From: Microbispora corallina
GTDB taxonomy: Bacteria; Actinomycetota; Actinomycetes; Streptosporangiales; Streptosporangiaceae
DNA: 64,000 nt
Direction: 5' to 3'
NCBI RefSeq assembly: GCF_016863035.1
Contig: NZ_BOOC01000005.1
Span: 397,669 to 461,668 of the forward strand
Shown: positions 17,512 through 28,648 of the stretch, one piece after another
How positions within the stretch are numbered: position 1 is the stretch's first letter
Layout: each line of letters starts with the position of its first letter
Translations under genes and position numbers: made by a program
Notes under the pieces: generated by a model
Told to the model about the DNA's origin: nothing
What the model saw: the letters and a program-made list of their open reading frames with translations, nothing else
The model's database searches: none

Positions 17512-18066
17512 ATGCGCCACCTCTCCAAGCTGGCCGGCCTCGCGCTGGTCGCTCCGCTCGCGGGCGCCACGTTCTTCGCCGCCGCCCCGGCCTCTGCCGC
17601 GCCGGCGACGGTGAAGTCCGCGACCACCAAGGCGGACGACCCGTACTCCGTGTTCAAGGTCAAGCTGCGCTACCCGACCAAGGCGAAGGTCAACCGTAAG
17701 ATCACGTACAAGCTCGACGTGGTCAACAGCGGGCCGTACGACGCGAACTACTACTGGCTGGGCGGCACGCTGCCCAAGGGCGTCAAGAAGGTCTGGTACA
17801 CCGGCTCCAAGGGCACGCAGTGCGACTGGTCCGGCCGCTCGATCATCTGCTGGAACCCGTACATCCTCGAGGTCGACGACTCCGACTTCGTGGACATCAC
17901 GGTCCAGTTCAAGAAGGGCTACACCGGCAAGGCCAGCGCTCGGCTCGGCGCCATCGTGTTCGACGTGCCGACCGGCGCCGAGGACCTCGACCGCCGCGCC
18001 CTGAAGGCGCTCGGGTACAAGAGCTGGTTCTACAGCAAGGCCGCCACGACCCGTATCACCAAGTAG
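17512..18066 (+). CDS. Secreted DUF11-like small protein, copy 2
   Basis: A 184-residue secreted protein with a Sec signal (MRHLSKLAGLALVAPL, cleavage around ASAAPA). The mature domain parallels copy 1: KVNRKITYKLDVVNSGPYDA, LPKGVKKVWYTGSKGTQCDW and two Cys in TQCDWSGRSIICW at a matching position. Abundant Lys and aromatic residues suggest a cell-surface or wall-binding protein. A strong terminator follows 17 nt after the stop. The 126-bp spacer to copy 1 has its own T- and A-rich patch, so separate transcription is possible. Confidence 0.8.
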   Translation: MRHLSKLAGLALVAPLAGATFFAAAPASAAPATVKSATTKADDPYSVFKVKLRYPTKAKVNRKITYKLDVVNSGPYDANYYWLGGTLPKGVKKVWYTGSKGTQCDWSGRSIICWNPYILEVDDSDFVDITVQFKKGYTGKASARLGAIVFDVPTGAEDLDRRALKALGYKSWFYSKAATTRITK

Positions 18067-18082
18067 CGTCCTCGCGACGCGG

Positions 18083-18110
18083 ACGCCCGCCTGGCGGACC
18101 AGGCGGGCGT
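18083..18110 (+). terminator. Rho-independent terminator after secreted copy 2
   Basis: A perfect 12-bp stem (ACGCCCGCCTGG and complement) with a CGGA loop, followed by TTTCCCGTTT. Confidence 0.88.
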
Positions 18111-18203
18111 TTCCCGTTTCCGGGGGTCTGCCGGCGGCGCGGCGGGCGCCGTTCAGCGTGAACGAGGCGGCCGCGCTGAAACTTTCGCGCCGGCGGCCGT
18201 CCT

Positions 18204-19241
18204 CTAACCGCGGGGAGGGGCGGTGCTCTCCCGTACGACGAGGGTGGTGGCGAGCTCCACGCGGTGCTGTTCGAGGGGCTCCTGACGGGCCAGGGCGACC
18301 ACCATCCGGGCCGCGGCCGCCCCCATCTGCACGAGCGGCTGCCGCACGGTCGTCATCGGCGGCCCGGCCCAGGCGGTGAACGACAGGTCGTCGAACCCGA
18401 CGACGCTGAGGTCCTCGGGGATGCGCACCCCGGCCCGCCGGGCGGCCTCGTACACCCCGAACGCCTGCAGGTCGTTGGCCGTGAAGACCGCCGTCGGGGG
18501 GTCGGGCAGGCCCAGCAGGGCGGCTCCGTCGCGCAGGCCGCCCTCGACGTACAGCGTGCTGACCTTCACCAGGTCGGGGTCCACGGGAACGCCCGCCGCG
18601 TCCATGGCGGCCCGGTAGCCGTCGAGCCGCGCCCGGCAGCAGGGCCACTCGACCGGTCCGCTCAGCATGGCGATGCGGCGGTGCCCCAGCTCCAGGAGAT
18701 GCCGGGTGGCGGCCATCCCGCCGCTCCAGTTGGTGGCGCCCACCGAGGGCGTCAGGTGCAGCGGCTCCCCGGTCGGGTCGAGCACGACCAGGGGGATGCC
18801 GCGCGTGGCGAGCTGGCTCTGCTGGTGCCCGGTCAGCTCGGAGAAGACCGCGATCACGCCGGTCGGCCGCCGGGCGAGGACCTGCTCGGTCCACGCCTTG
18901 CCGGGGGTGAGCCGCCCCTGCATCTCGGTGAGCACCACGGCGAGCTCGTGCTCCCGCGCGACCTGCTCCACGCCACGGATGATCTCCAGGGCCCAGAGGC
19001 TCTCCAGGGCGTGGAAGACCAGTTCGATGATGGCGGCGGGCGCCGGGTTGTCCCGCCGGTACCCGTGCTCGCGCAGGACGGCCTCGACCCGCTGCCGGGT
19101 GCTCAGGGCCACCCCGGCCTGCCCGTTGATCACCCGGGACACCGTCGGCGCCGACACCCCGGCCAGGCGGGCGATCCTGGCGACGGTCAGCCCCGTCCGC
19201 TCGGTGGAATCGCCGCCGGCGTCCGAACCGGTCGAGATCAC
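18204..19241 (-). CDS. LacI-family transcriptional regulator
   Basis: A 345-residue LacI/GalR regulator. The N-terminal helix-turn-helix (about residues 18-70) includes VARIARLAGVSAPTVSRVIN and the hinge before GYRRDN. The periplasmic-binding-protein-like sensor domain follows, with SVVGFDDLSFTAWAGPPMTTV near the C-terminus, where sugar-binding regulators have the same motif. The GTG lies 6 nt after TAGACT, consistent with a leaderless message. No sugar transport or glycosidase gene is adjacent, so its target operon is elsewhere. Confidence 0.93.
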   Translation of the reverse strand: MISTGSDAGGDSTERTGLTVARIARLAGVSAPTVSRVINGQAGVALSTRQRVEAVLREHGYRRDNPAPAAIIELVFHALESLWALEIIRGVEQVAREHELAVVLTEMQGRLTPGKAWTEQVLARRPTGVIAVFSELTGHQQSQLATRGIPLVVLDPTGEPLHLTPSVGATNWSGGMAATRHLLELGHRRIAMLSGPVEWPCCRARLDGYRAAMDAAGVPVDPDLVKVSTLYVEGGLRDGAALLGLPDPPTAVFTANDLQAFGVYEAARRAGVRIPEDLSVVGFDDLSFTAWAGPPMTTVRQPLVQMGAAAARMVVALARQEPLEQHRVELATTLVVRESTAPPRG

Positions 19242-19346
19242 GGCGTCAGTCTAGGTGCCGTCCGGGTGGGTCACCAGCGCCGGTCCGGCACCCCGCCCTA
19301 CGGGCGGTTCCACGGGCGGCCGGACGCGGGGGCCGGGCCGGCACGG

Positions 19347-20249
19347 CTACGCCGCCACGGGCTCGCGCTCGCCGCCCACCAGGGCGGTCCGCACCTGCGC
19401 CTCGGTGACCCTGGCGAGCGCCTTGCGCGCCTCGCACCGGCGCCTGGGGCGCGGGAGCCGTACGCCGGGGAAGACCGTGACCTCGGCCACCAGGCCCCTG
19501 ATGGACACCACGCGCAGGATGGACGCCAGGAGCGTGTCGTCGCCCACATAGCCGGCCCCGGTGGCCAGGGCGCCGCCCTGCACGAACCGCAGCGCCAGCG
19601 GCCGCACGGGGACCCCCGCGTCCAGGGCGGCCTGGAAGACGGCCGGGCGGAACGGGCCCATCTCCCGTCCGCACCACGTGGTGCCCTCGGGGAAGGCGGC
19701 GACGTTTTCCCCCGCGCGCAGCGCGGCGGCCATGCCGGCGACGACCTCGGGAAGGCCCCCGAGGCGGTCCCGGTCGATGAACATGGCGCCGCCGCCGGCG
19801 GCCAGCGTGCGGATCAGCGGCCACTGGGCGATCTCGCTCTTGGCCAGCGGGCGGCAGGGGATGCTGGCGGCGACGACCAGCGGGTCGAGCCACGACACGT
19901 GGTTGCACACGAGCAGCGCGGGACCGGTCTCGGCGGGCTCGGTGCGCACCTCCACGGAACCGCTCACGAACGCGAACCCGCGATGGGTCTCGATCCGGAT
20001 CCCGAGGGCCCGCAGCAGCAGCCGCGACCAGACCATGGTGAGCCGGGCCCGCCTCGCCGCGTCGAACCGGCGGGCGCCGAGCGCGAGCGGCACGCCGAGC
20101 AGGATCACCAGGACGGCCCCCACGATGCGCGCCGTACGGCGGACCGGGCCGGCCGTGGCCGAGGGCTCCCGCAGGCACTCCTCGGGCGTGCACGGCGACG
20201 TCGGCGTCCAGGCCGACGGGGCGAGTGGAAGGTGGACGAGGGTGTTCAC
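19347..20249 (-). CDS. PlsC-type acyltransferase (OlsA-like)
   Basis: A 300-residue 1-acylglycerol-3-phosphate-type acyltransferase with a membrane helix near residues 40-60. Catalytic motifs are CNHVSWLDP (HX4D) and FPEGTTW. The GTG overlaps the stop of the upstream GNAT acyltransferase gene. That pairing, an N-acyltransferase followed by an O-acyltransferase, is the arrangement of ornithine-lipid synthesis (OlsB then OlsA). So the likely substrate is a lyso-ornithine lipid. Ordinary phosphatidic acid synthesis is the alternative. Confidence 0.82.
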   Translation of the reverse strand: MNTLVHLPLAPSAWTPTSPCTPEECLREPSATAGPVRRTARIVGAVLVILLGVPLALGARRFDAARRARLTMVWSRLLLRALGIRIETHRGFAFVSGSVEVRTEPAETGPALLVCNHVSWLDPLVVAASIPCRPLAKSEIAQWPLIRTLAAGGGAMFIDRDRLGGLPEVVAGMAAALRAGENVAAFPEGTTWCGREMGPFRPAVFQAALDAGVPVRPLALRFVQGGALATGAGYVGDDTLLASILRVVSIRGLVAEVTVFPGVRLPRPRRRCEARKALARVTEAQVRTALVGGEREPVAA

Positions 20250-20962
20250 ACCATTCCTCCGAGGAAGTGCCGCAGGTAGCGGGCGTCGACGTTGGCCACG
20301 GAGAGCAGGACGAAGAAGTCGGCGGTGCCGAAGTCGGCGTCGTGCGCCGGCGCCCCGCACACCCAGGAGCCGAGCCGCAGGTAGCCGCGCAGCAGCGACG
20401 GCAGCACGAACCGGTCGGGCCGCCGCACGCCCGCGTCCTTCCACGGCACGCGCGGGGTGACGCGGTACTCCTCGGGGCCCAGGGGCACCCGGTCCACCAC
20501 GCCGGCGGCGACGGCGCCTCCGTCGTCGAGGGGGACCGAGCAGCAGCCGCCGAGCCAGGCGTACCCGCCGTCCAGCATGTACTGGGCGATTCCGGCCCAC
20601 ATGAGGCCGACGACCGCCCCACGCCGGTGGTCCCGGTGGACGCACGTGCGTCCCGCCTCGACCATGCCGCCGCGCAGCCCGTCCAGCGCGCCCAGGTGGA
20701 ACTCGCCCTCGGAGTACAGCCGGTCGGCCCGTCCCGGCGGCAGCAGGCGGTAGGTGCCCACCACCGCGTCGCCTTCCCGCACCAGCAGGTGGTCGCAGTA
20801 CGCGTCGAGGCCGTCGATGTCGTAACCGTTCACCGGGGAGTCGAGCCGAGCGCCCATCTCCTCGGCGAACACCTGGTGGCGGAGTCGCTGGGCGGCGCGG
20901 ACGTCGGCGGCGCTCTCGGCCAGGCCCACCGTGTACCGGCCGGTGTCAAGGGAAATCGTCAT
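20246..20962 (-). CDS. GNAT N-acyltransferase (OlsB/haemolysin-like)
   Basis: A 238-residue protein of the long-chain N-acyltransferase branch of GNAT (Acetyltransf_5), to which OlsB belongs. Motifs include RLRHQVFAEEMGARLD near residue 28, DHLLVREGDAVVGTYRLLPP and EAGRTCVHRDHRRGAVVGLM. OlsB transfers a 3-hydroxy-fatty acid from acyl carrier protein to ornithine. The ATG at 20962 has GAGGAAGGA upstream and discards a 57-residue non-conserved leader. The coupled downstream PlsC-type gene supports the ornithine-lipid assignment, which remains an inference. Confidence 0.8.
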   Translation of the reverse strand: MTISLDTGRYTVGLAESAADVRAAQRLRHQVFAEEMGARLDSPVNGYDIDGLDAYCDHLLVREGDAVVGTYRLLPPGRADRLYSEGEFHLGALDGLRGGMVEAGRTCVHRDHRRGAVVGLMWAGIAQYMLDGGYAWLGGCCSVPLDDGGAVAAGVVDRVPLGPEEYRVTPRVPWKDAGVRRPDRFVLPSLLRGYLRLGSWVCGAPAHDADFGTADFFVLLSVANVDARYLRHFLGGMV

Positions 20963-21138
20963 GACCACGCGTCCTTCCTCGTGGAGGTATCGCCGACGGC
21001 AGGCGGGCCTGCTTCCGCGGCTGCTGACCATGACGACATGGCGAAATGACCGCTCCCCCTCACATCGGGGGCACGCAGGCGTCCGCATCGTGAACCTCAT
21101 GCACGTGCGTGACGCATCGCCCAGTAACCTCAAACAAC

Positions 21139-22362
21139 GTGAACCAGCGCACGCTCCTGATCACGCTGACCGGTCCGGATCGGCCGGGGGTCACCTCACG
21201 GCTGTTCACCGTGTTGTCGGGGTTCCCCGTGACCGTCGCCGACGTGGAGCAGGTCGTCATCCGGGGCAGGCTGACCCTCGGCGTGCTCGTCGCGTACGCG
21301 GGCGGGCCGCCCACCGGCACCGGCGGCACCATCGGCGGCCTGTGGACGGCCGTCGAGCAGGTGGCGGCCGACCTGGACATGGACCTCGAGATCGCCACGG
21401 GCACGGTCTCCAAGGAGAAACGGCGGCGCGGGCGGCTGCACGTCACCGTCCTCGGCTCGCCCCTGACGCCGGCGGCCATGGCCGGCATCGCCGGCCGGGT
21501 CGCGGCGAGCGGCGCCAACATCGACCGCATCGAGCGCCTGTCGAGCTACCCGGTCACATGCATCGAGATGGCCGTCTCCGGGGCCGACCCCCAGGCCATG
21601 CGCGCCGAGCTTGCCGCCGAGGCGGCCGCGCAGCAGGTGGACGTCGCCGTCCAGCGCAGCGGCCTGCACCGCAGGGCCAAGCGGCTGATCGTGATGGACG
21701 TCGACTCGACGCTGATCCAGAACGAGGTCATCGAGCTGCTGGCCCGGCACGGCGGCTGCCTCGACGAGGTGGCCCGGGTGACCGACGAGGCCATGCGCGG
21801 CGAGCTCGACTTCGCCGAGTCGCTGGTCAGGCGGGTGGCGCTGCTGCGGGGCCTGTCGGAGGAGGTCTTCGAGAAGGTCACCAAGGAGGTCGTGCTCACC
21901 CCCGGCGCCCGCACCCTCGTACGGACGCTGAAGCGGCTCGACTACCGCTTCGCCATCGTGAGCGGCGGCTTCACCCAGATCACCGACGCCCTCGTGGCCG
22001 ACCTCGGGATCGACTACTCGGCGGCCAACACGCTGGAGGTGGTCGACGGCCGCCTCACCGGCCGGGTGATCGGGGAGATCGTCGACCGGCCGGGCAAGGC
22101 CCGGGCGCTGGAGCGCTTCGCGGCCCAGGCGGGCATCCCGCTCAGCCAGACCGTGGCGATCGGCGACGGCGCCAACGACCTTGACATGCTGGCCCTCGCC
22201 GGGCTGGGCATCGCGTTCAACGCCAAGCCCGTCGTTCGGCAGGCCGCCGACACCGCGCTCAACGTGCCGTACCTCGACTCGATCCTCTACCTGCTCGGCA
22301 TCTCCCGCGAGGAGGTCGAGGCCGCCGACGCCGAGGACGGCGTCCCGCCCGCCGCCCGCTGA
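21139..22362 (+). CDS. serB: Phosphoserine phosphatase with N-terminal ACT domains
   Basis: A 407-residue SerB, the last step of serine synthesis. The C-terminal HAD domain has the nucleophile motif VMDVDSTLIQNEVIELLA, motif II in RFAIVSGGF and motif III/IV in AIGDGANDLDML. The N-terminal ~175 residues form ACT domains (LITLTGPDRPGVTSRLF; HVTVLGSPLTPAAMAGIAGR), the usual site of serine feedback sensing. The GTG at 21139 is 8 nt after TAACCT, suggesting a leaderless mRNA; a start ten codons earlier is possible. Confidence 0.96.
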   Translation: MNQRTLLITLTGPDRPGVTSRLFTVLSGFPVTVADVEQVVIRGRLTLGVLVAYAGGPPTGTGGTIGGLWTAVEQVAADLDMDLEIATGTVSKEKRRRGRLHVTVLGSPLTPAAMAGIAGRVAASGANIDRIERLSSYPVTCIEMAVSGADPQAMRAELAAEAAAQQVDVAVQRSGLHRRAKRLIVMDVDSTLIQNEVIELLARHGGCLDEVARVTDEAMRGELDFAESLVRRVALLRGLSEEVFEKVTKEVVLTPGARTLVRTLKRLDYRFAIVSGGFTQITDALVADLGIDYSAANTLEVVDGRLTGRVIGEIVDRPGKARALERFAAQAGIPLSQTVAIGDGANDLDMLALAGLGIAFNAKPVVRQAADTALNVPYLDSILYLLGISREEVEAADAEDGVPPAAR

Positions 22363-22388
22363 CCGGCCCGCCGCGGGTCGGGTGCGGG

Positions 22389-24476
22389 TCAGGTGCGGCC
22401 GAAGGCGGTCGTGGCAGCGCGGGCCAACTCCAGGGCGTGGTCGTGCAGCGAGCGCAGCGCCTGGTCCACGGCGGCCGTCTGGAGCAGCGACCGGCGCACC
22501 TTCGTCCGGGTGCCGCCCCGGTCGTCGTCCAGGTCCGCCAGGTGCCGCTCGGCCAGCTCCCCCAGCCACGCCGTGTCGTCGGCGAGGTGACGGTCCACCT
22601 CGCCCGTGACGTCGAACGGCTCCCCGCCCTCGACGGCCTCACCGGCGGCCTCCAGGCGCTCCCCTACGGCGTCGAGCACGTCGGCCACCGGCCCGCTCCG
22701 GGCCGGCTCGTCCCGCAGCACCGACGTCAGCGTGAGCAGGTCGTCGCGCACCCGCTGGGCCGCGTCCACGGCGCGCTCCAGGTCGCCGTGGGCCGCCCCG
22801 CCGGGCTCCTGGGCCACGGAGCGCAGCGAACCCGACAGCATGTCGGCGTCCACGCCGGCCTTGCTGATCTTCTCCTCGGCCCTGGCCGCCGTGGTCTTCC
22901 CCCGGCTGAGCTGGGCCAGCGCCCGGGCCGCCGCGGCGTGCGACGTGAGCAGCCGGGCCGTCCGGTCTGCCAGGCGCACGGTCTCGCCCCTCGGCCACAG
23001 CAGGCGCGTGCAGGCGATCGCGATGAGCCCGCCGAGGATCGTCAGCACCACCCGCGACTCGGCGACGCCGGCCGTCTGCGGCACCTGGAAGTCGAGCAGC
23101 AGCAGCACGCACATCGTCATGAACGTCGCCCAGTAGGCGTGGTGGGTCGAGGCCAGCCCGAACGCCAGCGCCGCCGACACCCCGATCAGCACCAGCAGCG
23201 GCCAGTGCCCCGGGGCCATGTGCAGGATCACGGCCGACACGACGCCGCCGGCCGTGCTGCCCCCGACCCGGGCCCACACCTTGGCCCGGGTCTCGCCGTA
23301 CGTCGGCTGGATGGTGACCAGCACCGCGATGACCAGCCAGTGCGGGAAGGCCGGGCGGTAGAGCACGATCACCAGCGAGGCGAAGGCCGTGCCGAGCAGG
23401 ACGCGCAGGGCGTGCCGCACTCTGGGGTTGTCGAATCCCACGCCCGAGGCGGCCTCGGTGCCCGGCAGCGGGGGCAGGGGCGGCAGGGTCAGCCCGCGCG
23501 AGCACAGCAGCCGGGCGGCCTCCTGCGAGCCCTCCAGGGCCTCCCGGACGCGGCCGGAGGCGTGGGCGATCTGGCGGAGCAGGACGAGCACGACCATCGA
23601 CCGTTCCCCGCCGCCGGCCTCCTCGCGCAGGGCGTCGACCCGCCGCGCGAAGTCCACTATCCGCTCCTGCCCGGCCGGCGGGCACTGCGCCAGGTACGCG
23701 CGCAGGGCGCGGGCGATGGAGTCCACCAGGTCGCGCAGGCCGATCGCGCCGCACGCCTCGGGGGCGCGGCGGTGCAGCGTGACCATGAGCCCGCGCAGGG
23801 CCACGATCTCGTGGAACACCCGGCGCAGCGCGGTCGCGACCTCGTCCGCCGCCGCCGAGCGCTGCCAGCGGCGGCGCGTGCGGGCCGTGCGCACCTCGTT
23901 CAGGGCGCCCACGGCCCGGCGCCGCAGCCGGTCCCACTCCTCGGGAGCGAGGTCCGGGTCGGCCGCGGCCTCGACCAGGTCGGCCAGCCTGTCGGCCGCC
24001 TCCGACAGCGTGGTGACCAGCGGCCGGGTCCGCCGCCACGGCCACGGCAGCGTGAGCATGACGCTCGACAGCAGGCCCCCGAGAAGCTGGAGAGCCGTGT
24101 GCGGGACCGGGTCGAGGGGCAGCGCGTTCGAAGCCGTGAGCAGCAGCGTCAGCGCCGGGGTGACGCCCACCGGGCGGATCAGCCCGCCGATGCCGGCGAG
24201 GACCGAGGCGACCACCACCATGACCCAGCTGTGGCCGGCCAGCAGGACGCCCAGCGACGTGCCGACGCCCACGGAGACGACCACGCCCAGCAGGTACGTC
24301 GTCCTGACCCCGGCCGGGTCGGCGTTGGCCCGGGCCGCCACCAGCCACGCGCCGAGGCCCACGGTCGCCCCGCCCGCCGGATGGCCGGTGAGCATCCCGA
24401 CGAGCAGGGGGATCACGAGGCAGGCGGCTCCGGACAGCCCGAAGCCGAGCGCGAGGCGGGGATCGTCCAGCCTCAA
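22389..24476 (-). CDS. FUSC-family membrane protein
   Basis: A 695-residue protein with two groups of membrane helices (about residues 1-130 and 350-480), each followed by a long soluble helical region, typical of FUSC/aromatic-acid-exporter-like proteins. WLVIAVLVTIQPTYGETRAKVWARV is the conserved FUSC stretch, written here in shortened form as IQPTYGETRAKVWARVGGS. The only upstream starts lie after an in-frame TAG, so the start is TTG at 24476 or a little further in. Transport substrate unknown; the family is linked to efflux of toxic organic acids. Confidence 0.85.
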   Translation of the reverse strand: MRLDDPRLALGFGLSGAACLVIPLLVGMLTGHPAGGATVGLGAWLVAARANADPAGVRTTYLLGVVVSVGVGTSLGVLLAGHSWVMVVVASVLAGIGGLIRPVGVTPALTLLLTASNALPLDPVPHTALQLLGGLLSSVMLTLPWPWRRTRPLVTTLSEAADRLADLVEAAADPDLAPEEWDRLRRRAVGALNEVRTARTRRRWQRSAAADEVATALRRVFHEIVALRGLMVTLHRRAPEACGAIGLRDLVDSIARALRAYLAQCPPAGQERIVDFARRVDALREEAGGGERSMVVLVLLRQIAHASGRVREALEGSQEAARLLCSRGLTLPPLPPLPGTEAASGVGFDNPRVRHALRVLLGTAFASLVIVLYRPAFPHWLVIAVLVTIQPTYGETRAKVWARVGGSTAGGVVSAVILHMAPGHWPLLVLIGVSAALAFGLASTHHAYWATFMTMCVLLLLDFQVPQTAGVAESRVVLTILGGLIAIACTRLLWPRGETVRLADRTARLLTSHAAAARALAQLSRGKTTAARAEEKISKAGVDADMLSGSLRSVAQEPGGAAHGDLERAVDAAQRVRDDLLTLTSVLRDEPARSGPVADVLDAVGERLEAAGEAVEGGEPFDVTGEVDRHLADDTAWLGELAERHLADLDDDRGGTRTKVRRSLLQTAAVDQALRSLHDHALELARAATTAFGRT

Positions 24477-24528
24477 CGCCCCGGCGGAGGTGATGTCTCT
24501 CAGGCGCAGGGCGTCCCCCTACCCGGAA

Positions 24529-24996
24529 TCAGGGGTGATACGTACGGACCAGGCGGCCGGAGCCGGCGCCCGCCTCCTCCCACGGGCCGGCGAGCTCGAT
24601 CACGGCGAACGCGCCGGGCGGGAAGCCGTCGACCCGCTCCCCGGTGAGGGACGCCACCAGCTCGTGGACGCCCGGGTTGTGGCCCACGAGCACGAGCGAC
24701 CCCACGCCCGGATCGGTACGGCGGAGCAGGTCGAGCAGGTCGTCGGGGAAGGCCTCGTAGATGTCCCGCTCGATCTCGACGGGTGCGTCGAGGCCGAGCA
24801 GCTCGGCGGTGCGCCGGGTGCGGACCGAGGGCGAGGCGATGACCAGGGCGGGGCGCAGCGGCCGGATGTGCTCGCCGGCCTCACGGGCGTCGCGCTCCCC
24901 GCGGCCCGTCAGCGGCCGCTCCGGGTCGGACAGCCCCGGCTCGTGCCCGGCCTTGGCGTGCCGTACGACGACGAGGGTGCGCGTGGAGGGGCTCAT
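24529..24996 (-). CDS. SixA-like phosphohistidine phosphatase
   Basis: A 155-residue histidine-phosphatase-superfamily protein. The catalytic RH motif is VVVRHAKAG at residue 11, and the second His is in VLVGHNPGVHELV. SixA removes phosphate from histidine phosphotransfer domains. In actinomycetes the family is usually of uncertain target. The ATG overlaps the stop of the 33-residue membrane peptide gene (ATGA), so translation is coupled to it. Confidence 0.88.
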   Translation of the reverse strand: MSPSTRTLVVVRHAKAGHEPGLSDPERPLTGRGERDAREAGEHIRPLRPALVIASPSVRTRRTAELLGLDAPVEIERDIYEAFPDDLLDLLRRTDPGVGSLVLVGHNPGVHELVASLTGERVDGFPPGAFAVIELAGPWEEAGAGSGRLVRTYHP

Positions 24997-25094
24997 CCGG
25001 CGGCCCACACGGCGAGGCCGATGATGACGGCGAACATCGCGGCCATGGCCAGCAGGATCAGGGCCAGTGTCCGCCCGCCGTTCGGCTTGTCCAT
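24993..25094 (-). CDS. 33-residue single-span membrane protein
   Basis: A very short gene read directly from the DNA: ATG at 25094, TGA at 24993-24995, giving MDKPNGGRTLALILLAMAAM followed by a hydrophobic end with one Trp. The peptide is a single transmembrane segment (about residues 9-32) with a short polar N-terminus. GAGG lies 4 nt upstream of the start. Its stop overlaps the start of the SixA-like phosphatase (ATGA), strong evidence that it is translated. It may anchor or regulate the phosphatase. No family recognised. Confidence 0.7.
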   Translation of the reverse strand: MDKPNGGRTLALILLAMAAMFAVIIGLAVWAAG

Positions 25095-25112
25095 AGCGCC
25101 TCAGTGTATGAA

Positions 25113-25144
25113 GAAGGTCCCCCGCTTCGGAGCGGGGGACCTTC
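25113..25144 (-). terminator. Terminator of hppA
   Basis: A perfect 14-bp stem (GAAGGTCCCCCGCT and complement) with a 4-nt TCGG loop, 63 nt after the hppA stop. On the minus strand it runs into TTC repeats. It separates hppA from the small membrane protein and phosphatase genes. Confidence 0.9.
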
Positions 25145-25206
25145 CGTACGGCTGATTCTCCGGACGGCCGCGCGCCCCGGCGGGTGCCGGGGCGCGACGG
25201 ACACGA

Positions 25207-27534
<2,328 letters not shown>

Positions 27535-28200
27535 CCGTCCTCCTCGGCCAGACGGGGATTCGGTTCCTGCCCGGACGGCGCTGCTGACGATCCTGGTGGC
27601 CCCGCGGCGCACTCCCGGGCGGTTGGCAATGCCGCTTCCGGTTGCATCCGCAATACCTTGGCCGGTGCGGGGAGTCTACGCAGCAAGGCCACGGATATGA
27701 AGGCCTCTGCCCCGCGTAATCGAACCGTCGTCCAGTAATGGCGCAACATTTGCTCCGGCGTGGAGACGCTTTGACCAGGTGAGTCAGGATGACGGCGGAT
27801 GTGGTCGTCCTTGTTACGGCAGAACCGTATCTATTGTTTCGGTCATCCCAAAGATCGGATGAGCATGCCCGTGTCCGCCGTCTGCCTGCGGGGTCGGGAG
27901 GACGCGCGATCGCACGGGCACGCAGCGTCAACGACCGGCGCAGGCCGGAGGCGGCGCGGGGGCATGGGGAAGCGCATGGAGGGGCGACGTGAGGGCGCCG
28001 GAACTCGGCCCGCGGGCGTTCCGGGCGAATGCGGGTTCTCCGGCGTACGAGGTTCCGAGCATGGGCCATGAGGGCGCGACGCCGGGCCGGAGGCCGTACG
28101 GAAGGGGGCGGGGCGGAAGCCCGGCAGGAGAAAGCTTCCCGGCCGGGGGACGGCTCGACCGGGGGACGCTCTACGCGACCGGAGGCTTCCGGCCGGCGGA
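27535..28200. other. Gene-poor spacer between hppA and the anti-sigma ATPase gene
   Basis: About 660 bp. The part nearest hppA must carry its promoter. The stretch 27790-27860 is clearly more AT-rich than its surroundings. An open frame of 90 codons (27799-28071, plus) exists but has no Shine-Dalgarno, an odd composition and no recognisable domain, so no gene is called. No repeats or strong hairpins were seen. Confidence 0.5.
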
Positions 28201-28629
28201 TCAGACGGCGGCGATGCCGTGCGGGGACGCGGGCCAGCTCATGCGGATGCGCATGCCCTTGGGCCCGGGCGACACCTCGACGTCGTCGGCGAGCCCGGCG
28301 ATGACCGCGATGCCGAGACCGGCCATCTCCGGCATGGCGCTGCCGTCGGCCTCCAGGACGTGCGGACGCATGTCCTCGCTCGGGGCGACGTCGGTCACGG
28401 TGACCTCGAAACGCCCCGCGTCGTCGCGTAACTCGATGCGTACCGGCTCCCCCGGGCAGTGGAGGCGGTGCGCCTCCACAGCCCGTGAGCACGCCTCTCC
28501 GACGGCGAGCCGCACCTCGTCCAGGAGCGCCTCCGCGACGCCGGTGCGCCGGGCGATCGCCGTGGCGACCAGCCGTGCGGTGCGCACGTGGGCGGGCAGA
28601 GCGCTGAACGTCAGCTCGACGGTGGCCAT
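28201..28629 (-). CDS. Anti-sigma factor ATPase (RsbW-like), BldG partner
   Basis: A 142-residue GHKL-type serine-kinase-like ATPase of the RsbW/SpoIIAB class. The ATP-binding boxes can be seen as DEVRLAVGEACSRAVEAH (N box with Glu and Cys-Ser instead of the usual Asn motif) and MPEMAGLGIAVIAGLADDVE (G1/G2). The N-box departs from the consensus EACTNAV, so kinase activity needs testing. It lies 19 bp downstream of bldG, like ORF3 in the bldG operon of Streptomyces, and is expected to bind or phosphorylate BldG and hold one or more sigma factors. Confidence 0.9.
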   Translation of the reverse strand: MATVELTFSALPAHVRTARLVATAIARRTGVAEALLDEVRLAVGEACSRAVEAHRLHCPGEPVRIELRDDAGRFEVTVTDVAPSEDMRPHVLEADGSAMPEMAGLGIAVIAGLADDVEVSPGPKGMRIRMSWPASPHGIAAV

Positions 28630-28648
28630 GGTGCTTGTTCCTCGGCCG

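Noticed and set aside
16840..18066. Chaplin or rodlin identity for the secreted pair
   Set aside because: They lack the chaplin core with its Gly-Asn motifs and have a different length and Cys pattern.
27799..28071. 90-codon frame in the hppA-bldG spacer
   Set aside because: No Shine-Dalgarno, no leaderless promoter, and Arg/Gly-rich second half.
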